From Pseudotabrizicola sp. (lineage in GTDB: Bacteria; Pseudomonadota; Alphaproteobacteria; Rhodobacterales; Rhodobacteraceae): a stretch of 64,000 nt of DNA. The notes below the pieces were generated by a model. It did no database searches. It saw only the letters and a program-made list of their open reading frames with translations, and was not told the origin of the DNA. The DNA is taken from the NCBI RefSeq assembly GCF_030684215.1, contig NZ_JAUXOV010000036.1, positions 62,001-126,000 on the forward strand, given 5' to 3'. Below, one piece after another: positions 18,366-26,511 of the stretch (the first letter of the stretch is position 1; the number at the start of each line of letters is the position of its first letter). Made by a program: the position numbers and the translations under genes.

Positions 18366-20234
18366 TCAGTTGAATTGCGCGTGAACGGCGTTGATGGCGT
18401 TCTGATCAAGGAAGATCCCGGCCTCGTCGGTCAGCGCGTTGGAAAACAGTTGCAGCGCGTCTTGTGCCAAAGCCTGCTCGACCTGCGCCGCAATGGAGCT
18501 TTTGAGCGCGGCCACATCGTCGCCCTCCTGAGCAGCGGGGCGCACCTCATCCAGACGCACAACGCCGACAAAGCCCGGCCCTTCAATCACCTGCAGATCA
18601 CCGGGGGCCATTGCGAACACAGCCGTCAGCAAGCTGGATGGCGCGTCCTCGACAAAACCTTCGCGGGCGATGTTGGCAGTGCGTTGCACGATCCCGAACG
18701 CCCCAAGCGAGGCTCCGCCCTCTACTGCCGACTTCACCTCGATGGCGCGGTCGCCCAAGGCTTTGGTGGTAGCGTCAGCGACAAAGGCTGCCAACACATC
18801 GTCGCGCGCGTCTTCAAACGGGATCGGCGCCGCTGGCACCAGTTCAACGTATTCCATCGCAATCACGCCGCCATCGGCCAGCAAAACCGCTTCGGGGAAG
18901 TCGCCCTCGGACAAAGCATCTGCGGCCGCGCGAAACGCCGGATACCCGGCGATCCCTTCCGGGGCGGCAACCGAGGCCACATAATCAACAGTCTCGATCA
19001 CCATGCCCTGGTCTTGCGCCACTTCGTCCAGTGTGGATCCACCGGCCAGCATGTCATCAATCGCATCCACTTGGCCTGCGATCAAGCGCCGGGCGGCATC
19101 TGTCTGCATCTCGATGGCAAGGTCTGTGCGAGCCTCGTCAAAGCTGACTTCCTGCGCCGCCAGAATGGCATTCATGCGAAACAGTGCCGGGCCAAGATCG
19201 GTGTCAAACGGTCCGACCACACCGGGGGCGTCCAGCGCAAACACAGCCTCGGCGGCGCTGCCAAGATCTTCGCGGGCCACGTCGCCCAGATCAATATCGT
19301 CCAGATCCAGCCCACGTTCGGCCACCAGCGTCTCAAATGCCTCGCCCGCATCTACCCGCGCGCGGGCGTCGGATGCGGCCTCGGTCGAGGGATAGATCAG
19401 CCGCTCAACCAACCTCCGCTCTGGTTGCACGAATTCGGCAAGGCGGGCGTCGTACATCCGACGCAGCGCGTCTTCATCCACGGGCTGGTCGGCTGCAATC
19501 GCATCGGGCAGCAACGCAGCAAAGCGGATGCGTTTGGCTTCGGGCGCGGTAAAGCTGGCGATATTGGCCTCATAGAACGCCAAAACCGCCGCATCATCAG
19601 GCGCCGGAATCGGAGCGGTCAGATCGTCTTGGGTCAGACGCAGCATTGAAAAGCCGCGCCTCTCGCCCACCCAGTTGTAAAGCGTGTCGGTCAGGGGTGC
19701 TGGGGCCACAAAGCCGCCAGCAACCGCCCCGGTCAGCAATTGCCGCGCCACATCGGCGCGCAAAGTTGCTTCATAGGCGCTTTCGGTCAGGTTGTTGCGA
19801 TCCAGCGTAAAGCGGTAAGTGTCACGGTCAAAGCGCCCCGCTGTGCCCTGAAACGCAGGGCTTTCGGTGATACGCTGTGCCACCACGGCGTCGCCGACAG
19901 ACAGCCGAACCCGCACGGCTTCGTTGTCCAATGCGGTTTGCGCGACCAAGGATTGCAGAACCTGCCGGTCAATCCCAAGGCTTTGCGCCTGTGACAAGGT
20001 GATGTTCTGGCCAAACTGCGCCCGAAGCGCCGCCAGTTCCTGTTGCAGGGCGCGGGCATAGGTGTTGGTGTCGATCTCGCGATCACCCACCCGGCCGATA
20101 CTGGTCAGACCGCCGCCGAAATTGGTGACGCCAAAACCGCCCAGACCGACCACAAGCATGGCCATCAGTGCCCAGACAACAATCTGGCTGCCCTTGCCCT
20201 TTTTGCGCGGGGTATCGTCGCTGTCTTTGGCCAT
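18366..20234 (-). CDS. PpiD-like periplasmic folding factor (SurA N-domain, PPIase)
   Basis: A protein of 622 residues. A short charged tail is followed by one membrane anchor (about 18-36, VVWALMAMLVVGLGGFGV) and a large periplasmic part: a SurA_N-like helical region (about 60-180), a parvulin-type domain (about 245-360) and a helical C-terminus. PpiD sits at the Sec translocon and helps newly exported proteins fold. The parvulin region is weakly conserved, so isomerase activity is doubtful. ATG preceded by AAGGGG. trpE follows. Confidence 0.88.
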   Translation of the reverse strand: MAKDSDDTPRKKGKGSQIVVWALMAMLVVGLGGFGVTNFGGGLTSIGRVGDREIDTNTYARALQQELAALRAQFGQNITLSQAQSLGIDRQVLQSLVAQTALDNEAVRVRLSVGDAVVAQRITESPAFQGTAGRFDRDTYRFTLDRNNLTESAYEATLRADVARQLLTGAVAGGFVAPAPLTDTLYNWVGERRGFSMLRLTQDDLTAPIPAPDDAAVLAFYEANIASFTAPEAKRIRFAALLPDAIAADQPVDEDALRRMYDARLAEFVQPERRLVERLIYPSTEAASDARARVDAGEAFETLVAERGLDLDDIDLGDVAREDLGSAAEAVFALDAPGVVGPFDTDLGPALFRMNAILAAQEVSFDEARTDLAIEMQTDAARRLIAGQVDAIDDMLAGGSTLDEVAQDQGMVIETVDYVASVAAPEGIAGYPAFRAAADALSEGDFPEAVLLADGGVIAMEYVELVPAAPIPFEDARDDVLAAFVADATTKALGDRAIEVKSAVEGGASLGAFGIVQRTANIAREGFVEDAPSSLLTAVFAMAPGDLQVIEGPGFVGVVRLDEVRPAAQEGDDVAALKSSIAAQVEQALAQDALQLFSNALTDEAGIFLDQNAINAVHAQFN

Positions 20235-20307
20235 AATCCGCCCCTTTGGAACCTGCGTTGAGACTGTCTATGCGCTAAGGCACAGGGGAACAAGAGGCGG
20301 CAAGGTG

Positions 20308-21501
20308 TCAGGCATGAAAGGCTTTCAAGCGACGGAACAGCTCGGCAATACCCGCCGTATCGACATTGGCAAAGGCAATGCGGATCTGGCGCTTGCCTGC
20401 CTGCGACCCCGCAGGCTGAAACATCGTGCCGGGCAGCATCAGAAGCGACGCCTCGCTGACCAGCCGTTTGCACAACTGATCTGAGGGCAGGTCAAACGGA
20501 TGCTCGACATAGGCGAAATAGGCGCCGCACCCCAAAAGCTGCCACCCTTCTAGCTGGGCAAAGCCGTCTACCATGGCGCGGCGGCGGCTTAGGATCTCGT
20601 CCCGCTCACCTGCAACCCATTGGCGTAAGTTGCGCATCCCCCAAAGCGCTGCGATCTGCCCCAACTGGCCGGGGCAGATCGCCACGGTGTCGAGGAATTT
20701 CTCCACCTCGGCCAGACGCTGCGCGCTGGCCACAATCGCCCCCACCCGGTGCCCGGTCAGGCGGTAGGCTTTGGAAAAGCTGTACAAGTGGACCAGAGTA
20801 TCTGACCAGTCCGGATCGATGAACAGATCATGCGGCCGCCCGCCCATCTCGACCGAGTGGCGGCTGTCAAAATCGCGGTAGGTTTCATCGACAATCAGGG
20901 CGAGGCCGTGGCTGCGACACAAATCGCGAAAGGCGGAAAGCGTGGCCGCAGGATATTCCACGCCGCCCGGATTATTCGGCGAAACCAAAACGATAGCGCG
21001 GGTTCTTGAGGTGATCAGCGCGCGGGCTGCCTCGGCATCCGGGATCAGCGTCGGTCCGGTGTCCAACGCCACGGTGCACACGGCCTGCATATCGAACCAC
21101 ATTTTATGGTTGAAATACCATGGGGTCGGCAAGATCACCTCATCCCCCGCACCGGCAAGGGTGGACATGACGGCAGTGAACGCCTGATTGCAGCCTTGGG
21201 TGATGGCCACCTCAAGCGCGCCAATCTGGCCCCCATAGGCTACAGACCATTGTGCCGCGATTTCTGCGCGCAAATCTGGCAGCCCCAGAACCGGCCCGTA
21301 AAGATGCGCCGCATCATCTCCCAGTGCCGCATCGGCAATCGCTTGCCGCAGTGCCAGCGGCGGCGGTTCTACCGGGGCGGCCTGACTGACATTGATCAAG
21401 GGTCGATCCGCCGGAAAAACGACACCTTGCAACCAGCGCCGCGCTTCCATCACCGGCGGAGCGTCAGTTGCGGCCATTGCGGGGTTGAGCGGCAGGGTCA
21501 T
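20308..21501 (-). CDS. PLP-dependent class I aminotransferase
   Basis: A protein of 397 residues with the fold-type I pattern: SPNNPGGVEYP (substrate Asn), VDETYRDF (Asp that contacts PLP nitrogen), SFSKAYRLTGHRVG (PLP lysine in the SFSKAY motif) and a C-terminal RIAFANVD with the carboxylate-binding Arg. The amino-acid substrate cannot be fixed. I chose ATG 21501 with AGGAAAG upstream; 36 further in-frame codons upstream run through hairpin DNA and are rejected. It follows fabI-lysE-gpt at 190 bases. Confidence 0.85.
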   Translation of the reverse strand: MTLPLNPAMAATDAPPVMEARRWLQGVVFPADRPLINVSQAAPVEPPPLALRQAIADAALGDDAAHLYGPVLGLPDLRAEIAAQWSVAYGGQIGALEVAITQGCNQAFTAVMSTLAGAGDEVILPTPWYFNHKMWFDMQAVCTVALDTGPTLIPDAEAARALITSRTRAIVLVSPNNPGGVEYPAATLSAFRDLCRSHGLALIVDETYRDFDSRHSVEMGGRPHDLFIDPDWSDTLVHLYSFSKAYRLTGHRVGAIVASAQRLAEVEKFLDTVAICPGQLGQIAALWGMRNLRQWVAGERDEILSRRRAMVDGFAQLEGWQLLGCGAYFAYVEHPFDLPSDQLCKRLVSEASLLMLPGTMFQPAGSQAGKRQIRIAFANVDTAGIAELFRRLKAFHA

Positions 21502-21546
21502 CGTGGGCACTTTCCTGAAAGGACAAAGTTTGCTCGAGAGGACAGA

Positions 21547-21567
21547 GCGGGGGTTTTTCACCCCCGC
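21547..21567. other. GC-rich hairpin upstream of the aminotransferase
   Basis: A perfect 7-bp stem GCGGGGG/CCCCCGC with a 7-base loop (TTTTTCA on the plus strand). It sits 46 bases before the aminotransferase start and next to a larger inverted repeat. It could be part of a terminator for gpt or a leader structure. Confidence 0.4.
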
Positions 21568-21574
21568 CCCCCCG

Positions 21575-21632
21575 GAGAGTACTTGTTCCAAGATGCAGTC
21601 GGAAACCATTTCATCTTGGTAAAAATACTCTC
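21575..21632. repeat. GAGAGTA...CCAAGATG hairpin repeat, copy 2 (variant)
   Basis: The left arm at 21575-21595 (GAGAGTACTTGTTCCAAGAT plus G) pairs with the right arm at 21612-21632, 17 of 21 positions matching. It shares the GAGTA(T)TT head and stem architecture of the repeats at 5624 and 46921 but has a different inner segment. It lies between gpt and the aminotransferase. Confidence 0.65.
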
Positions 21633-21690
21633 AGGGGTGTGAATCGCCCCAGGGCGAAGGAGGGGGCAGGATGCCCCTTCGCTTGGTGCT

Positions 21691-22194
21691 TCAGTCGGTG
21701 CCGCGATAGGGTTGCACATATTGCAGCGCCATATCCCATGGAAAGAAGATCCAGGTGTCCTGGCTGACCTCGGTAATATAGGTATCGACCTGCGGGCGGC
21801 CTGAAGGCTTGGCGTAGACGGTGGCAAAATGGGCCTGTGGATACAGGTTGCGCACCAGTTCCAGTGTCTTGCCGCTGTCGACCAGATCATCGACGATCAG
21901 AATACCGGTGCCATCGCCCATAAGATCAGGCTGCGGTGCCTTGATGACCCGCGCTTCTGTCTGGGACTGGTGACTGTAGGATTTGACGCTGATGGTATCG
22001 ACCACGCGGATGTCCAGTTCGCGGCTGACGATCATCGCGGGGACAAGGCCACCGCGCGTGATGCCGACCACCGCCTTCCAGGCGCCGTTGTCCGGCCCCT
22101 TGCCATCCAGCCGCCAGGCCAGAGCGCGGGCGTCGCGGTGGATCTGGTCCCAGCTGACGTGAAAGCCTTTTTCATGCGGCAGGCGGTCGTTCAT
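21691..22194 (-). CDS. gpt: Xanthine-guanine phosphoribosyltransferase
   Basis: A protein of 167 residues that salvages xanthine and guanine with PRPP. It contains [13 protein letters not shown] near residue 45 and the PRPP loop [13 protein letters not shown] near 100-112, plus the C-terminal WIFFPWD found in Gpt. The open frame extends 136 codons upstream into lysE, but ATG 22194 has AAGGAG before it and starts the fold, so the shorter form is used. It lies 11 bases after lysE, in the fabI-lysE-gpt operon. Confidence 0.93.
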   Translation of the reverse strand: MNDRLPHEKGFHVSWDQIHRDARALAWRLDGKGPDNGAWKAVVGITRGGLVPAMIVSRELDIRVVDTISVKSYSHQSQTEARVIKAPQPDLMGDGTGILIVDDLVDSGKTLELVRNLYPQAHFATVYAKPSGRPQVDTYITEVSQDTWIFFPWDMALQYVQPYRGTD

Positions 22195-22205
22195 GGCAGG
22201 CTCCT

Positions 22206-22817
22206 TCAGGTGGCGGCGATCTTGGCGCCGAGCAGGGCGAGAAGACCGCCAAAGCTGCGGTCCATTGCGGATTTGGCCCCGACATAGGCGCGGCGGGTGG
22301 CAGGAAGCGAAAAGACGCGGGCGACGATGGTGTTCCACAGCGTTTCGACCGTGAACAAAAATCCAAGCAGGCTGACCAGCACCCAAAGCGGGGTGCCCGG
22401 CGGCACCGTGCCGATAAAGATGGCAGACAGCACCACGGCTGGTTTGGGGTTCGACAATTGCGTGACCACTCCCAGCCGAAACGCCGACAGCGCAGAGCGC
22501 GGCGGTTGGCCAGTTGTGTCGGGCAAGGGCTCGGCCGCATGGCGCCACATCTGCACCGCCATCCAGATCAGGTACAGTCCGCCGACGATCTTGAACGCCC
22601 ACAACAACGCAGGCGCGATCTTGAACAATGCGGCCAGGCCCGACAGCGCCAGCGCCGCCCAGATCACCGCGCCAAGCCCGATGCCCATGGCGAGGAAAAA
22701 CCCGGTGCGCAACCCCTCGGTGACCCCGGTGCGTGCCGACATCAACACAGCAGGGCCGGGGCTGACCGCGCCCATGGTCAAAAGCGCAGCAACTGCAACA
22801 AACGCCGCCAGTGTCAT
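22206..22817 (-). CDS. LysE-family amino-acid exporter
   Basis: A protein of 203 residues with five to six hydrophobic segments. The N-terminal [20 protein letters not shown] is the signature of the LysE/RhtB superfamily. It probably exports an amino acid or homoserine-like compound; the substrate cannot be told. It sits between fabI and gpt with gaps of only 11-12 bases. Confidence 0.9.
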   Translation of the reverse strand: MTLAAFVAVAALLTMGAVSPGPAVLMSARTGVTEGLRTGFFLAMGIGLGAVIWAALALSGLAALFKIAPALLWAFKIVGGLYLIWMAVQMWRHAAEPLPDTTGQPPRSALSAFRLGVVTQLSNPKPAVVLSAIFIGTVPPGTPLWVLVSLLGFLFTVETLWNTIVARVFSLPATRRAYVGAKSAMDRSFGGLLALLGAKIAAT

Positions 22818-22829
22818 TGTGCTTGCCTC

Positions 22830-23651
22830 TTATTCCTTACGACCGGTGACCACATCAATATCGGGCGCATCCACTGCCTTCATACCCACCACATGATAGC
22901 CCGCATCGACATGCAGGTTTTCGCCTGTGGTGCCCGAGCCAAGGTCCGAGATCAGGTAAAGTGCGGCCTTGCCCACCTCTTCTTGTGTGACATTGCGGCG
23001 CAGGGGCGAGTTCAGCTCGTTCCATTTCATGATGTAGCGGAAATCACCGATACCGCTGGCTGCGAGCGTCTTGATCGGCCCTGCCGAGATGGCATTCACG
23101 CGGATGCCGTCTTTGCCAAGGTCTTCGGCGATGTATTTCACCGAGGCCTCAAGGGCAGCTTTGCACAGGCCCATCACGTTGTAATGCGGCATGACCTTTT
23201 CGGCACCGTAATAGGTCAGGGTCAGCAAACTGCCGCCGTTTGGCATCAGTTTCGCGGAGCGGGCGCAGATGGCGGTGAAGGAATACACCGAAATATCCAT
23301 AGACATCAGAAAGTTGGCGCGCGAGGTTTCCACATAGCGGCCGCGCAGCTCGTTCTTGTCGGAAAAGCCGATGGCATGAACCACAAAATCAATGGTGCCC
23401 CATTCTGCTTCCAGCCAGCTGAACAGCGCATCCATGCTGTCTTCGCTGGCGACATCGCATTCATACAGGCGCGGCTTGCCCAAGGATGTGGCCAGCGGCT
23501 CGACCCGTTTTTTCAGCGCCTCGCCTTGATAAGAGAACGCAAGCTCTGCCCCGTGGTCAGCAAGGGTCTTAGCGATGCCCCATGCAATGGACTTGTCATT
23601 GGCAAGCCCCATGATCAGCCCGCGCTTGCCCGCCATAAGCCCTGTTGACAT
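22830..23651 (-). CDS. fabI: Enoyl-[acyl-carrier-protein] reductase (NADH)
   Basis: A protein of 273 residues that reduces trans-2-enoyl-ACP in fatty-acid elongation. It shows the short-chain dehydrogenase-like N-terminus [32 protein letters not shown], and the catalytic Tyr-x6-Lys in [12 protein letters not shown], all specific for FabI rather than FabG. GAGGG precedes the ATG. It is the first gene of the operon with lysE and gpt and is divergent from pdxH, so the 110 bases between should hold both promoters. Confidence 0.95.
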   Translation of the reverse strand: MSTGLMAGKRGLIMGLANDKSIAWGIAKTLADHGAELAFSYQGEALKKRVEPLATSLGKPRLYECDVASEDSMDALFSWLEAEWGTIDFVVHAIGFSDKNELRGRYVETSRANFLMSMDISVYSFTAICARSAKLMPNGGSLLTLTYYGAEKVMPHYNVMGLCKAALEASVKYIAEDLGKDGIRVNAISAGPIKTLAASGIGDFRYIMKWNELNSPLRRNVTQEEVGKAALYLISDLGSGTTGENLHVDAGYHVVGMKAVDAPDIDVVTGRKE

Positions 23652-23761
23652 CTATTGTCCCTCGCACATTTCTCGCTTTGAGATAGACGTGTAGGCGAAA
23701 GGCTTTGCCCGTTCAAGCCAATGGCTGCGGCGGCGTGTCAAGCAAGATAGGGGCGGATACT

Positions 23762-24364
23762 ATGGACAGGGGCGGAATTTTTGCGGGCGATGACCCGTTT
23801 GCCATCGCGCGGCAATGGCTGGCCGAGGCCGAGGCAACGGAGCCGAATGATCCCAATGCCATTGCTTTGGCCACGGTAGACGCAGAGGGCCTGCCAAATG
23901 TGCGCATGGTGCTGTTGAAAGAAATCGAAGACGGCGCCTTTGTGTTCTACACCAATTACGGGTCAAAAAAGGCGCAAGAGATCGAGGCGTCTGGCACTGC
24001 GGCCTTTGTGATGCATTGGAAATCTTTGCGCCGCCAGATTCGGGTGCGTGGTGTGACCGAGCGTGAGGAGGGGCCGAAGGCAGATGAATACTATGCGAGC
24101 CGCAGTCTGAAATCCCGCTTGGGCGCTTGGGCCAGCCAGCAGTCGCAGCCATTGTCCAGCCGCGAATACCTGATGGCCGAGGTGGCAAAGCTGGCGGTGA
24201 CCAAAGGCATAAATCCGCCTAGACCATCCTTTTGGGGAGGTTTCCGTTTGCATCCGGTTGAGATAGAGCTTTGGGCAGATGGGGACTTCAGGCTGCATGA
24301 TCGGTTTCGCTGGACACGCAAAACTCTGTTGGACTCTTGGGGAATCCAGCGTTTAAATCCCTAA
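23762..24364 (+). CDS. pdxH: Pyridoxamine 5'-phosphate oxidase
   Basis: About 200 residues. It is the FMN enzyme making pyridoxal 5'-phosphate from the amine or alcohol form. Visible are [36 protein letters not shown] (FMN contacts), [18 protein letters not shown], and the C-terminal [17 protein letters not shown] and RLHDRFRW. I chose ATG 23762; the frame upstream of it is not family-like. Divergent from fabI, followed by a hairpin terminator. Confidence 0.94.
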   Translation: MDRGGIFAGDDPFAIARQWLAEAEATEPNDPNAIALATVDAEGLPNVRMVLLKEIEDGAFVFYTNYGSKKAQEIEASGTAAFVMHWKSLRRQIRVRGVTEREEGPKADEYYASRSLKSRLGAWASQQSQPLSSREYLMAEVAKLAVTKGINPPRPSFWGGFRLHPVEIELWADGDFRLHDRFRWTRKTLLDSWGIQRLNP

Positions 24365-24390
24365 GCCGTGCTTCGCGCGGCCAAAAGTTT
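24365..24390 (+). terminator. Probable terminator of pdxH
   Basis: A 7-bp stem (24365-24371 with 24375-24381, one G-T pair) with loop TTC, immediately after the pdxH stop, followed by CAAAAGTTTT. The T run is short and delayed, so this is moderately supported. Confidence 0.5.
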
Positions 24391-24432
24391 TGACCAGTTG
24401 TCTCGAGTAGATACTTGAAGCTTGATCGGGAA

Positions 24433-24451
24433 TAGCGTCAAAGTGACGCTA
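24433..24451 (+). promoter_or_regulatory. Hairpin in the leader of the cold-shock gene
   Basis: A perfect 8-bp stem TAGCGTCA/TGACGCTA with loop AAG, 28 bases before the start of the double cold-shock-domain gene. It could be a leader structure affecting translation or an operator-like palindrome. Function is inferred only. Confidence 0.4.
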
Positions 24452-24478
24452 GGGGTCAATCTGGGGAACGGCTCTACT

Positions 24479-25012
24479 ATGACTGAAGATGATACGGCCA
24501 CGCGTATTGTGCATGGCCATGTGAAGTGGTTTGATCCGGCCAAGGGCTTTGGCTTTATCGTATCCGATGAAGCTGAAACCGATATTCTGCTGCATGCGAA
24601 TGTATTACGGAATTATGGCCAGAACTCCGTTGCCGATGGGGCGACAATAACCGTGCGCGTGCAACAAAGCCCGCGCGGTGTGCAAGCTGTTGAGGTTGTG
24701 ACGGTGCAGGCGCCGGTGGGGGGAGTTGTGCCTCTGCCGGAGGAAGGCAGCGTTATGACCGCTGAACAGGTTGCAGCCCTTGTGCTGGAACCAGCCCGTG
24801 TCAAATGGTTCGACAAGGCCAAGGGCTTTGGCTTTGCGAATGTCTATGGACGCAATGACGATGTGTTTATTCACGTCGAAGTGTTGCGCATGTCTGGCTT
24901 TGCCGATCTACAAGCAGGCGAAGCGGTTTGCTTGCGGATCATCGAAGGCAAGCGCGGACGCATGGCGGTTCAGGTGGCATCATGGGAAGCAGCATCACGC
25001 GGCGAATGCTGA
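24479..25012 (+). CDS. Double cold-shock-domain protein
   Basis: A protein of 177 residues with two cold-shock domains. Domain 1 (about 10-72) has HVKWFDPAKGFGFIVSDE and DILLHANVL; domain 2 (about 105-170) has RVKWFDKAKGFGFANVYG and DVFIHVEVLR. Both carry the RNP-like aromatic sets that bind single-stranded RNA or DNA. A Pro/Gly/Val linker joins them. Two-domain CspA-type proteins are characteristic of alphaproteobacteria. The frame opens upstream at GTG 24422, but the ATG at 24479 follows GGGGAAC and is preferred. It overlaps the next gene by 31 bases. Confidence 0.88.
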   Translation: MTEDDTATRIVHGHVKWFDPAKGFGFIVSDEAETDILLHANVLRNYGQNSVADGATITVRVQQSPRGVQAVEVVTVQAPVGGVVPLPEEGSVMTAEQVAALVLEPARVKWFDKAKGFGFANVYGRNDDVFIHVEVLRMSGFADLQAGEAVCLRIIEGKRGRMAVQVASWEAASRGEC

Positions 25013-25476
25013 CTGGCGCAGTTGCGACACTGGCACTGGCGTTGATCTTTTCAACGGGAACGGCCTTGGCCGAATGTCGCGCCGATCAGGTAGAACTGCG
25101 CTGGCCTGGCGGGCAAGCGCGGTTTTCTGTTGATGTGGCTGATACGGACGCGACGCGCAGCCGCGGTTTGATGTTCCGCGAAAGCATGCCACGATCTGTG
25201 GGTATGTTGTTCATCTATGAAAGCCCGCGCCGCGCGACGTTCTGGATGAAGAATACCCTGATTCCCCTCGACATGATCTTCGCCGATCCGTCTGGCCGGG
25301 TGAAAAAGGTGCATGCCAATGCAAAACCGCAGGATCTGACCACCATTGATGGCGGCGAAGGTGTCAAATTTGTGCTTGAAATCAACGGCGGCCTTGCTGC
25401 CCGACTGGGGATTTCACCGGGAGCAGAGCTGCGGCATCCGGCAATTGTCGATCCTGCATGGTCTTGTGCCGAATAG
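24982..25476 (+). CDS. Exported DUF192 protein
   Basis: A protein of 164 residues. A signal peptide (LALALIFSTGTALA, cleavage near residue 30) precedes a DUF192 domain with RSRGLMFRESMP, ATFWMKNTLIPLDMIF and GGVKFVLEINGG-like strands near the end. The family is periplasmic with no established function. The start at 24982 lies inside the cold-shock gene in another frame (31-base overlap), so translation may be coupled. The tRNA-Pro gene follows 42 bases later. Confidence 0.85.
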   Translation: MGSSITRRMLTGAVATLALALIFSTGTALAECRADQVELRWPGGQARFSVDVADTDATRSRGLMFRESMPRSVGMLFIYESPRRATFWMKNTLIPLDMIFADPSGRVKKVHANAKPQDLTTIDGGEGVKFVLEINGGLAARLGISPGAELRHPAIVDPAWSCAE

Positions 25477-25518
25477 GCCTTTTCTTCCCGATCGGCTTTC
25501 GCTAATACCCCTTTCAGT

Positions 25519-25595
25519 CGGGGCGTAGCGCAGCCTGGTAGCGCGACGGTTTTGGGTACCGTAGGTCGAGAGTTCGAATCCCTCCGCCCCGACCA
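25519..25595 (+). tRNA. tRNA-Pro (anticodon TGG)
   Basis: A 77-nt cloverleaf with encoded CCA. The acceptor stem CGGGGCG (25519-25525) pairs with CGCCCCG (25585-25591), A73 is at 25592 and CCA at 25593-25595. The anticodon stem ACGGT/ACCGT encloses loop TTTGGGT, giving anticodon TGG. The T arm contains GTTCGAATC. Confidence 0.97.
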
Positions 25596-25894
25596 CTTTT
25601 CAAATGCACAGCCTCAGGCATCGCAAATTGAAAAGGTGCAGGCACAGCCTGCCATTCTTCCTGACTTGCCATTCTTGTCCAACCAGCTTTCTTTCGGGGC
25701 GTCAAAGCCTGCCAGTGTTTTTGACACGCGTGGTTGATTCCCGGTTTTTCCACTGCAATTGTGTGATTGCTGCATTCTGGGTAGGTTTTTCCGACTCTGG
25801 GGCTATGCCCTATGCGTAAGGATAGAAGATCATTTTTCAATGATCGGATATTCCACGCTTATGTTCAGTGTGTGGGGCATGGTGGGGGTGAGCA
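25596..25894. other. Intergenic stretch after tRNA-Pro
   Basis: 299 bases with no convincing gene in any frame. Base composition is lower in GC than the flanks, with several T runs. A small perfect hairpin GATCATT/AATGATC (25828-25845) lies about 50 bases before the next gene and may belong to its leader. Confidence 0.5.
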
Positions 25895-26434
25895 ATGCAT
25901 AACGCAAGTCATGGCGGCTTAAAGGGAATGGCATGGGGCTTTGGTCTGTTTTGGGGCCTGAGTGCTGTGGCATCTGCCGACCCGCTTGCAGGCGTGCTGT
26001 CTGACCCGACCGGAGCGGTGATTCTGACTGTGCGGGGCGACCTTGCGCGAACCAATGGGAACGCCGAGGCCAGACTGGACAAAGCGATGATCGAATCCAT
26101 CGGCATGGTCACCTTTCACACCGGCACGATCTGGACCGAAGGCACCAGCGAATTTCAAGGTGTCGAACTGGCGCAATTGATGGAACATCTGGGCGCGGAT
26201 GGCAGCATTCTGCGTCTGACCGCCCTCAACGATTACGCTGTTGATATCCCGATGTCTGAGGCTGTCACAGGTGGCCCGCTGCTGGCGATGCACATGGATG
26301 GGCGGGAATTGTCGCCGCGTGACAAGGGGCCGTTGTGGATGGTTTATCCCTATGATGTGAACCCCGCCTACAAGAACGAGGTCAGCTATTCCCGCTCGGT
26401 CTGGCAGGTCAGCACGATCGATGTTCTGCCCTAA
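25895..26434 (+). CDS. Exported molybdopterin-domain-like protein lacking cysteine
   Basis: A protein of 179 residues with a signal peptide ending near ASA (about residue 29). The rest resembles the sulfite-oxidase type molybdopterin fold: FHTGTIWTEGTSEFQGVEL followed by LTALNDYAVDIP, MHMDGRELSPRDKGPLWMVYP and a C-terminal WQVSTIDV. No cysteine occurs anywhere in the protein, so the usual molybdenum-ligating Cys is absent and it is unlikely to be a redox enzyme. It is probably a periplasmic binding or sensory accessory. No partner is adjacent. Confidence 0.65.
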   Translation: MHNASHGGLKGMAWGFGLFWGLSAVASADPLAGVLSDPTGAVILTVRGDLARTNGNAEARLDKAMIESIGMVTFHTGTIWTEGTSEFQGVELAQLMEHLGADGSILRLTALNDYAVDIPMSEAVTGGPLLAMHMDGRELSPRDKGPLWMVYPYDVNPAYKNEVSYSRSVWQVSTIDVLP

Positions 26435-26511
26435 GCGCTTGTGCAGGCGCGGCCCCGCCCCATATGGGTTGAGTCAGCGCCGCGCTTTCGGCGCGCAAGG
26501 TCTGAGGGAAT

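Noticed and set aside
17769-19649. 626-codon open frame on the plus strand opposite trpE and ppiD
   Set aside because: It is a shadow of two clear genes with low-complexity His/Gln/Arg composition and no recognisable motif.
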